The notes under the pieces: model-generated | Databases searched by the model: none | Seen by the model: the letters and a program-made list of their open reading frames with translations, nothing else | Told to the model about the DNA's origin: nothing | Assembly: GCA_917880885.1 (NCBI GenBank) | Contig: OU862919.1 | Location: forward strand, 10,868,001-10,932,000 | DNA: 64,000 nt | Direction: 5' to 3' | Source: Limnephilus marmoratus | Lineage: Eukaryota > Arthropoda > Insecta > Trichoptera > Limnephilidae | In this document: positions 40,645-49,322 of the stretch, piece by piece | Numbering within the stretch: the stretch's first letter is position 1 | How the letters are laid out: each line of letters opens with the position of its first letter | Position numbers and translations under genes: made by a program

Positions 40645-43600
40645 ATTTCTTCATACTAAATTTTTACTGTTTTATGGGCACTTCGTCAGAGTTGGGTTCG
40701 GTGATAACTTTGGCTCTACGCCACCGAACCGACTCAAATTTTGGATTCTTCCTATAAATGACGTTCTGTACACGAATCGTTCAAAATATCTTCTAATAGA
40801 AGAATTTGAAATTTCTTCATACTAAATTTTTACCGATTTATGGGCACTTCGTTAGAGTTGGGTTCGGTCATAACTTTGGCTCTACGGCACCGAACCGACT
40901 CGAATTTTGGATTCTTACTACAAAAGACGTTCTGTACACTAATCGCTTAAAATATCCTCCAATAGAAAAAATTTAAATATCTTCATACAATTTTTTCCGA
41001 TTTAGGAACACTTCGTCAGAGGTGGGTTCGGTCAAAACTTTGGCTCTACGGCACCGGACCGACTCAAATTTTGGATTCTTCCTACAAATGACGTTATTTA
41101 CACGAATCGTTCAAAATATCTTCTAATGGAAGAATTTGAAATTTCTTCATACTAAATTTTTACTGTTTTATGTGCATTTCGTCAGAGTTGGGTTCGGTGA
41201 TAACTTTGGCTCTACGCCACCGAACCGACTCAAATTTTGGATTCTTCCTATAAATGACGTTCTGTACACGAATCATTCAAAATATCTTCAAATAGAAGAA
41301 TTTGAAATTTCTTCATACTAAATTTTTACCGATTTATGGGCACTTCGTCAGAGTTGGGTTCGGTCATAACTTTGGCTCTACGGCACTGAACTGACTCAAA
41401 TTTTGGATTCTTACTACAAATGACGTTCTGTACACGAATCGCTCAAAATATCTTCTAATAGAAGAATTTTAAATTTCTTCTTACAAATTGTTTTCCGTTT
41501 TACTGGAATTTCGACAGAGTTGGGTTCGCTCATAACTCTGGCCCTATGGCACCGAACCGACTCAAATTTTTTATTCTTACTTCAAGTGGCGTTCTGTACA
41601 CGAATCGCTCAAATCATCTTCTAATAGAAGAATTTTAAATTGCTTCCTACTAAATTTTTACCCTTTCATGAGCACTTCGTCAGTGTTTGGTTCGGTCATA
41701 ACTTTGGCTCACCGAACTTTTAAAGAATTTTTAATTTCTTCATGCTAAATTTTTACCGATTTATGGGCACTTCGTCAGATTTGGGTTCGGTCATAACTTT
41801 GGCTCCACGACACCGAACTGACTCAAATTTTGGATTCTTACTACAAATGAAGTTCTGTAACCGAATCGCTCAAAATATCTTCTAATAGAAGAATTTTAAA
41901 TTTCTTCATACTGAATTTTTACTTTTTATGGGCACTTCGTCAGACTTCGTCACCAAACCGACTCAAATTTTGGATTCTTACTTCAAAAGACGTTATGTAC
42001 ACGAATCGTTCAAAATATCTTCTAATAGAAGAATTTGAAATTTCTTCATACAAAATTTTTACCGATTTATGGGCACTTCGTCAGAGTTGGGTTCGGTGAT
42101 AACTTTGGCTCTACGCCACCGAACCGACTTAAATTTTGGATTCTTCCTACAAATGACGTTCTGTACACGAATCGTGTAAAATATCTTCTAATAGAAGAAT
42201 TTGAAATTTCTTCATTCTAAATTTTTACCGATTTATGGGCACTTCGTCAGAGTTGGGTTCGGTCAAAACATTGGCTCTACGGCACCGAACCGACTCAAAT
42301 TTTGGATTCTTCCTACATATGACGGTATGTACACGAATCGTTCAAAATATCTTCTAATAGAAGAATTTTGAATTTCTTCATACTACATTTTTACCGTTTC
42401 ATGGGCACTTCGTGAGAGTTGGGTTCGGTCATAACTTTGGCTCTACGGCACCGAACCGACTCAAATTTTGGATTCTTACTTCAAAAGACGTTCTGTACAC
42501 GAATCGCTTAAAATATCTTCCAATAGAAGAATTTTAAATTTCTTCATACAATTTTTTCCGATTTAGAAACACTTCGTAAGAGTTGGGTTCTGTCAAAACT
42601 TTGGCTCTACGGCACCGAACCGACTCAAATTTTGGATTCTTCCTTTAAATGACGTTATTTACACGAATCGTTTATAATATCTTCTAATAGAAGAATTTTT
42701 AATTTCTTCATACTAAATTTTTTCCGATTTATGGGCACTTCGTCAGAGTTGGGTTCGGTCATAACTTTGGCACCACGTCACCGAACCGACTCAAATTTTT
42801 AGATTATTACTACAAATGAAGTACTGTACCCGAATCGCTCAAAATATCTTCTAATAGAAGAATTTTAAATTTCTTCATACAATTTTTTCCGACTTAGGAA
42901 CACTTCTTCAGAGTTGGGTTCGGTCAAAACTTTGGCTCTACGGCACCGAACCGACTCAAATTTTGGATTCTTCCTACAAATGACGTTATTTACACGAATC
43001 GTTCAAAATATCTTCTAATAGAAGAATTTTAAATTTCTTCATACAATTTTTTCCGATTTAGGAACACTTCTTCAGAGTTGGGTTCCGTCAAAACTTTGGC
43101 TCTACGGCAACGAACCGACTCAAATTTTGGATTTTTCCTACAAATGACGTTATTTACACGAATCGTTCAAAATATCTTCTAATAGAAGAATTTGAAATTT
43201 CTTTATACTAAATTTTTACCGATTTATGGGCATTTCCTCAGAGTTGGGTTCGGTGATAACTTTGGCTCTACGGCACCGAACCGACTCAAATTTTGGATTC
43301 TTCCTACAATTAATGACGTTCTGTACACGAATTGTTCAAAATATCTTCTAATAGAAGAATTTGAAATTTCTTCATACTAAATTTTTACCGATATATCGGC
43401 ACTTCGTCAGATTTGGGTTCGGTCATAACTTTGGCTCCACGGCACCGAACCGACTCAAATTTTGGATTCTTACTACAAATGACGTTCTGTACACGAATCG
43501 CTCAAAATATCTTCTAATTGAAGAATTTTAAATTTCTTCATGCTAAATTTTTACCGTTTTATGGGCACTTCGTCAGAGTTGGGTTCGGTGATAACTTTGG

Positions 43601-44890
43601 CTCTATGCTACCGAACCGACTCAAATTTTGGATTCTTCCTATAAATGACGTTCTGTACACGAATCGTTCAAAATATCTTCTAATAGAAGAATTTGAAATT
43701 TCTTCATACTAAATTTTTACCGATTTATGGGCACTTCGTTAGAGTTGGGTTCGGTCATAACTTTGGCTCGAACCGACTCAAATTTTGGATTCTTACTACA
43801 AAAGACTTTCTGTACACGAATCGCTTAAAATATCCTCCAATAGAAGAAATTCAAATATATTCATACAATTTTTTCCGATTTAGGAACACTTCGTCAGAGT
43901 TGGGTTCGGTCAAAACTTTGGCTCTACGGCACCGAACCGACTCAAATTTTGGATTCTTCCTACAAATGACGTTATTTACACGAATCGTTCAAAATATCTT
44001 CTAATAGAAGAATTTGAAATTTCTTCATACTAAATTTTTACTGTTTTATGTGCATTTCGTCAGAGTTGGGTTCGGTGATAATTTTGGTTCTACGCCACCG
44101 AACCGACTCAAATTTTGGATTCTTCCTATAAATGACGTTCTGTACACGAATCGTTCAAAAGATCTTCAAAAAGAAGAATTTGAAATTTCTTCATACTAAA
44201 TTTTTACCGATTTATGGGCACTTCGTCAGAGTTGGGTTCGGTCATAACTTTGGCTCTACGCCACCGAACCGACTCAAATTTTGGATTCTTCCTACAAATG
44301 ACGTTCTGTACACGAATCGCTCAAAATATCTTCTAATAGAAGAATTTTAAATATCTTCTTACAAATTATTTTCCGTTCTATTGGCATTTCGACAGAGTTG
44401 GGTTCGCTCATTACTCTGGCCCTATGGCACCGAACCGACTCAAATTTTTTATTCTTACTTCAAGTGACGTTATTCACACGAATCGTTCAAAATATCTTCT
44501 AATAGAAGAATTTTAAATTTTTTCCTACTAAATTTTTACCGTTTCATGGGCACTTCGTCAGAGTTTGGTTCGGTCATAACTTTTGCTCTACGGCACCGAA
44601 CCGACTTAAATTTTGGATTCTTACTACAAATGAAGTTCTGTACACGAATCGCTCAAATAATCTTCTAATAGAAGAATTTTAAATTGCTTCCTACTAAATT
44701 TTTACCGTTTCATGAGCACTTCGTCAGAGTTGAGTTCGGTCATAACTTTGGCTCTACAGCACCGAACCGACTCAAATTTTGGATTCTTCCTACAAATGAC
44801 GTTCTGTACACGAATTGTTCAAAATATCTTCTAATAGAAGAATTTGAAATTTCTTCATACTAAATTTTTACCGATTTATGAGTCAGAGTT
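40645..44890 (+). repeat. 166-bp satellite array resuming after the TIR element
   Basis: Monomers of the third set with gaatttgaaatttcttc and cggtgataactttggctc variants; the array resumes in the phase where it was broken. Several shortened monomers occur (for example near 41700-41740, where ggctcaccgaac fuses two positions, and 41935-41955). 43693-44004 again spans two monomers as one open frame, an artefact of the repeat. Confidence 0.95.
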
Positions 44891-46020
44891 GGGTTCGGTC
44901 ATAACTTTGGCTCTACGGCACCGAACCAACTAAAATTTTGGGTTCTTACTTGAAATGACGTTCTATACAGGAATCACTCAAAATATCCTCCAAAAGAAGC
45001 ATTTTCAAATTTCTAAATAAAAAATGTTTACGGTTGTAAGGGCTCATTTGAAAAGTTGGGTTTGCTCATAACTTTGGCCCTATGGCACCAAAACAACTGA
45101 AATTTCGGGTTCTTTCTTAAAATGACGTTCGGTACAGGAATCACTCAAAATATCCTCCGAAAAACGCATTTTTCAAATTTCGCTATACAAAATATGTGCC
45201 GTTTTATGGGCTCATTCTCAGAGTTGGGTTTGGTCATAACTTTGGCCCTATGGCCCCAAACCAACCGAAATTTTGGGATTCTTACTTAAAATGACGTTCT
45301 GTACAGGAATCACTCAAAATGTCGTCCCAAAGAAGCATTTTTAAATTTCTACATACAAAATGTTTACGGTTGTAAGGGTTCATTTGCAGAGTTGGGTTTG
45401 GTCATAACTTTGGCCCATTGGCCTCAAACCAACTGAAATTTTGGTTCTTACTTAAAAGGACGTTCTGTACAGGAATCACTCAAAATGTCGTCCAAAAAAA
45501 GCAATTTTAAATTTCCACATACAAAATATGTGCCGTTTTATTGGCTCATTTTCGGAGTTGGGTTCGGTCATAACTTTGGCCCTATGGCACCGAACCAACT
45601 GAAGTTTTGGGATTTTACTTAAAATGACGTTCTGTACTGGAATCACTCAAAATATCCTCCAACAGAAGCATTTGTAAATTTCGCTATACAAAATATGTGC
45701 TGTTTTTTTGGCTCATTTTCGGAGTTGGTTTCGGTTATAACTTTGGTCCTATGGCACCGAACCAACTGAAATTTTGGGATTTTACTTAAAATGACTTTCT
45801 GTACCGGAATCACTCAAAATATCCTCCAACACAAGCATTTGTAAATTTCGCTATACAAAATATGTGCCGTTTTATGGGCTCATTTTCAGAGTTGGGTTTG
45901 GTCATAACTTTGGCCCAATGGCACCGAACGAACTGACATTTCGGTTCTTACTTGAATTGACGTTCTGTACAGTAATCACTCAAAATATCCTCCAAAAGAA
46001 GCATTTTTAAATTTCTACTT
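44891..46020 (+). repeat. Diverged satellite monomers at the array edge
   Basis: Seven or so monomers keep the core (gagttgggtttggtcataac, aactgaaattt, atgacgttctgtac, atcactcaaaatatcctcc) but differ from the main array and each other: the ATGGGCACTTCGTCAG start becomes ATGGGCTCATTTTCAGAG or TAAGGGTTCATTTGCAG, and the TAATAGAAG segment becomes AAAAGAAGCATTTTT. The last recognisable monomer ends near 46020. This is the pattern expected where unequal exchange no longer homogenises an array end. Confidence 0.9.
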
Positions 46021-46710
46021 ATAATCATTACTGTGTTTAATTTAGATAAAAAATGTAAGTTCCCTAAATAGATTCATGTGGCCAAAAACGGCACACGGGT
46101 GTGGCCAGAACTGATTAAATTGTGGCCACAACTAATGCATGGGTCCAGTTCAATGAAAAGAAATTATTTAAAAATAATTAAAGAACTGTTACTGGATATA
46201 TTTACGTATATTAAAGACAGGTATTTTTATTGTACATTAATGTTGGAAAAATTATAATTTACATTTATGTGCAAGTTTGGTGCTCATTCAAAAACGAAAA
46301 ATCCTTAAGGTGGCCACAACCGGCCCCCTGACTCTAAAACATAAATAAAAATGATTACAAAATATACAAATACAGCATAAACTCAATGTCATACCAAAAT
46401 TTGGGATGTCATTGGCACTCACTGGCTCGAGACGGTTGAGAGCAGTTGGGACTCTAGTGTAATCTTCAGATAAAAAAGTTATACGCAAGTTGGAATCTTT
46501 AACGGTTTTTTTTGTTAAACTGACTGCACGTATAATTATGTCGTATCTTGTATTGCCGCATGTTTCTTCGGACCGTCGAAATTATTGTTAGTAAAAATAT
46601 TTTTACAGCGGATTTTCCACTCAAGATGCCTTCAGATATAAGTACATCGACTTTGGTTGTACGGCCGTATATCCTCTTTACATACTTACTTTAAGAAAAA
46701 ATCTTCTAAA
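46021..46710. other. Unassigned sequence right of the satellite
   Basis: AT-rich. A GTGGCCA motif occurs several times (46079-46135 and 46311) as a loose, irregular repeat. The short open frame at 46288-46488 (minus) has no recognisable features. No gene, RNA or transposon ends seen. Confidence 0.5.
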
Positions 46711-46858
46711 GGATCAGGCCGGATCAATTGCCGCCGGATCAAATGTCCGCCGGATCAACTGTCCGCCGGATCAAATGTCGGCCGGATCAAATGTCGGCCG
46801 GATCAAATGTCGCCGGACCAACTGTCGCCGGACCAAATATCGCCGGATCAACTGTCAT
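46711..46858 (+). repeat. GC-rich minisatellite, 15-18-bp unit
   Basis: About nine tandem units of the form GCCGGATCAAATGTC or CCGCCGGATCAACTGTC, with 18-bp units on the left and 15-bp units on the right. GC-rich against an AT-rich surround. All unit lengths are multiples of three, so two open frames run through it (reading Asp-Gln-Leu-Ser and Gly-Ser-Asn-Val repeats); these are not supported as genes. Confidence 0.92.
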
Positions 46859-47467
46859 GGAACCGCGACATCAGTTAGTTCATTGCCCAACCTGTGTATT
46901 CTTTCCATCACAGAATTCGTAGCGAAGTTATTGTTGTAAAATAAAATGTTTCGTCTAGTATATTTTGGAGGTATATGTAAGGATAACAAGTTTATATCGT
47001 CAGGGCAGTCCAACCTTGAATGAACAATTTTATACAATAAAACGAGATCAAATATTTTTCGCCTTTCAGATAATTTCGATAAGTTAAGTTTTCTGCGTAA
47101 ATTGACATAATTGGTTCCAATAATAGGAATACCAATTTTCAAATTAATAAAACGTACAAAATTTATTTTTAATTTTTTCAATTTGTAAACAATGAGAGTT
47201 GAAATGAGGACACCAAATGCTTGAATTGTATTAAACCTGACTTCTAACCAAAGACGTATACAGTAATTTTATGGTTTTTATGTTATTGTCTTTAGCGATT
47301 CTGAGGATAAATCCAAGCATTTGTAATCCGTTACTGGTAATGCTAATAATGTGATTCAAGAAGCGTAATTTGGAGTCAAATAAATTAAATGAAGATATGA
47401 AGATAATGTTGGTAGCGCTTAGTCGAAGTATGATACAGTTAAAAGTGACCGAATTGAATATAGACAC
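46855..47467 (-). pseudogene. Non-LTR retrotransposon reverse-transcriptase C-terminal fragment (Jockey/CR1-like), broken
   Basis: Remnant of the region after the polymerase active site of a non-LTR reverse transcriptase. The upstream part reads FDSKLRFLNHI, then LGFILRI, then LLYTSLVRSQV, followed by a stop where family members continue with an acidic residue and tyrosine. The frame then continues YNSSIWCP and LQIEKIKNKF, shifts by one base near 47160-47180, and resumes as VRFINLKIGIP, LSERRKIFDLVLLYKIVHS and PPKYTRRNILF. Family order of these blocks is kept. One nonsense codon (47231-47233) plus one frameshift show it is dead. No palm domain or endonuclease is present, so it is 5'-truncated. 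Its 3' end abuts the GC-rich minisatellite and its 5' end abuts the tRNA-like sequence. Clade assignment is by resemblance only. Confidence 0.8.
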
Positions 47468-47535
47468 CGTAGCTCAGTTGGTAGAGTACTTGCCATGTAG
47501 GCAAAGGGTCCTGGATTCGAGTCCCAGAGGTGTCA
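47463..47535 (+). tRNA. tRNA-Thr(UGU)-like sequence, probably a pseudogene or SINE head
   Basis: The 73 nt fit the cloverleaf at every position: acceptor GACACCG with AGGTGTC, D arm GCTC/GAGT, anticodon arm CTTGC/GCAAA, T arm CTGGA/TCCCAG-side, discriminator A. The A box (TAGCTCAGTTGGTAGAG) and B box (GGATTCGAGTCC) of RNA polymerase III are recognisable. Position numbering puts TGT at the anticodon. Faults: 7-66, 27-43 and 53-61 are mismatched, and position 33 is A instead of the near-universal U. These argue against a working tRNA. No T-run terminator follows at once. The location between two repeats suggests a dispersed tRNA-derived element. Confidence 0.6.
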
Positions 47536-47589
47536 ATATCTTTTCTGTTTTCAGATTTTCGATTGAGTTTCGCTAATATTTCGCTAATA

Positions 47590-48262
47590 GCTTGTTATTT
47601 ATGTATTTGGAAGTAATATACTTTTTTATTCTTGTTATCCGGTTATTATAATATACCTTATATTATAGTAACATACTTTATGATTCTTGTTATTATTGTA
47701 TTTGGAAGTAATATATCTTTTGATTCTTGTTATCCGGTTATTATAATATACCTTATATTATAGTAACATACCTTATGATTCTTGTTATTATTGTATTTGG
47801 AAGTAACATACCTTATGTTTCTTGTTATTATTGTATTTGGATGTAACATACTTTATGATTCTTGTTATTATTGTATTTGGAAGTAACATACCTTATGATT
47901 CTTGTTATTATTGTATTTGGATGTAACATACCTTACGATTCTTGTTATTACTGTATTTGGACGTAATATAACTTTTGATTCTTTTTATCCGGTTATTATA
48001 ATATACCTTATATTATAGTAACATACCTTATGATTCTTGTTATTATTGTATTTGGAAGTAATATACTGTTTGATTCTTGTTATTATTGTATTTGGACGTA
48101 ATATACCTTTTGATTCTTGTTATCTGCCTTTTATAATATACCTTTATTATAGTAACATATCTTATGATTCTCGTTTTTATTGTATTTGGAAGTAACATAC
48201 TTCATGATTCTTGTTGTTATTGTATTTTGAAGGAATATCCCTTTTGATTCTTGTAATCTGGT
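47590..48262 (+). repeat. AT-rich minisatellite
   Basis: Irregular tandem array built from the motifs GTATTTGGAAGTAACATACC, TTATGATTCTTGTTATTATT and TTATCCGGTTATTATAATAT. The short unit is about 43-46 bp; a longer unit that includes the CCGGTTATTATAATATACC segment is about 100 bp. Units vary by substitutions (GGAAGTAATATA, GGATGTAACATA, GGACGTAATATA). Confidence 0.88.
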
Positions 48263-48994
48263 TATTAATAAGAAACACCATTTAAAAAGTTGTTATGGTA
48301 ATGTTGTGAAAGCGTCTCGAAATAATAACTCCTCTTCTACAATAACTTAACTAAAACTGACGAAAAATAATACAACAAAAATTGCAAATACATTGAATTA
48401 CATATATACGTATACGAATATAATACCTATACACGAACAAAATATGATAAATGTAGAGATTTTCAGACGTACACACATTTAATCCAATAAGCGCAAATCG
48501 CTCAGCTCTGCTCGGCAAAAAGGCCACTTGTATGGATTTCATAACGACTTGGAAAAAATCGTGTGGTCAGATTTTTTTACTAAGATTACGAATATGTTAG
48601 TAAAAATGTTAGAAATGTACAGTTTTTTATTTATAAATAAATAAATCCATTTTTTGGCCCGTGACGTCACTACATGAAAATGTCCCGTCTCAAAAAATGT
48701 TCCTATTAATTTTGTAAAATTCCGCACTGATTTATTTTTTTAATATGGCAACACTTCAACGTTCACTAGATTTAATGTTTGTTCTCCGCGAACTTATCAT
48801 TTGGTTTGACTTTTTGACAAATTTTATGAAGAGAACCCCGTGCATTTTACGCTGTCGGTACCTACGTGTTTTAGAGGTATAATGATAGTGCTGCTGATTT
48901 TAACAAAATCAAATTTTATAATATTCTTATTATTATTATAATTTAAAAGTACAAGTACATTACATTAGATTTAGTAATATAGACATTGAACATT
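48263..48994. other. Unassigned AT-rich sequence left of the copia element
   Basis: Two short minus-strand open frames (48351-48542, 48539-48727) show no known motif. A TTATTTATAAATAAATAAATCC stretch near 48628 is simple sequence. No transposon end, RNA gene or host exon recognised. Confidence 0.5.
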
Positions 48995-48999
48995 ATAAT

Positions 49000-49149
49000 T
49001 GATGGAAGTATGAACGCCCTCTAGCTTTTGTTTTTGTGCAGTCAGTTCTACCTACATTGTTTGTGCACTGTCATTTACGATCTTTTACGTTGTCTAATTA
49101 TAAAATAAATAGTTCTAAAGTCTTAACTGCCTTTTCTTAGATTTCATCA
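49000..49149 (+). repeat. 5' LTR of copia element
   Basis: 150 bp, TG...CA ends (TGATGGAAGTATG to ATTTCATCA). A TTTGTGCACTGTCA-like motif occurs twice within it, the first copy shortened by 2 bp compared with the 3' LTR. TATAAAATAAATAG near 49098 could serve as promoter or poly(A) signal; not tested. Confidence 0.95.
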
Positions 49150-49160
49150 GGTTATGGGCC
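49150..49160 (+). promoter_or_regulatory. Primer-binding site, initiator-tRNA-Met type
   Basis: GGTTATGGGCC directly follows the 5' LTR. Copia-group elements are known to prime from an internal part of initiator tRNA-Met with a similar sequence; the exact tRNA here is inferred. Confidence 0.7.
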
Positions 49161-49322
49161 GCCCCAACCCTGCCGTTTACAGTTTTTTTTGTGTTTTGAG
49201 TAGTAAATAAAAAGTAAAAATAGTGAAAACTGCGAGTATAACCTCACTTTGGTTACCGCGCTCGCGAGTGATTTTTTCTTTTCAGACATCTATTACTTAC
49301 TGTTGAATGTTTAAATATAAAT

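Larger units (their letters stand above)
38602..40652. mobile_element. Non-autonomous long-TIR DNA element with 8-bp target duplication
   Basis: The element runs 38610-40644 (2,035 bp), flanked by ATTTCTTC at 38602-38609 and 40645-40652. Uninterrupted equivalents of the target lie at about 41128-41155 and 44005-44035, confirming the insertion. Terminal inverted repeats of about 132 bp begin GGGAGGAATGCAGATCCCGC on the left and, as reverse complement, GGGTGAAATGCAGATCCCGC on the right, with only scattered mismatches and a 3-bp indel. Further inside, gactataatgttggtatc (about 38988) pairs imperfectly with a match near 40441-40460, so inverted symmetry extends beyond the main TIR. No transposase frame is visible; the 99-codon frame at 38597-38896 is TIR sequence. 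Long TIRs, GGG ends and an 8-bp duplication fit Mutator-like or Merlin-type elements; hAT or P are possible. Family assignment is inference. Confidence 0.9.

Noticed and set aside
1..46000. Many open frames of 60-106 codons in the satellite, with recurring peptides such as MGTSSELGSVITLAL.
   Set aside because: They repeat with the monomer, stop in the TAATAGAAG segment of each unit, change frame because 166 is not a multiple of three, and show no codon-level conservation distinct from the DNA repeat.
1..46020. Hammerhead ribozyme, which some animal satellites carry.
   Set aside because: I looked for a CTGATGA core with a GAAA partner in the consensus monomer on the plus strand and its complement and did not see it.
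1..46020. CRISPR-like array, because of regular repeats.
   Set aside because: Whole units repeat without unique spacers, and the context is eukaryotic.
46288..46488. 66-codon minus-strand frame right of the satellite.
   Set aside because: No motif or context supporting a gene.
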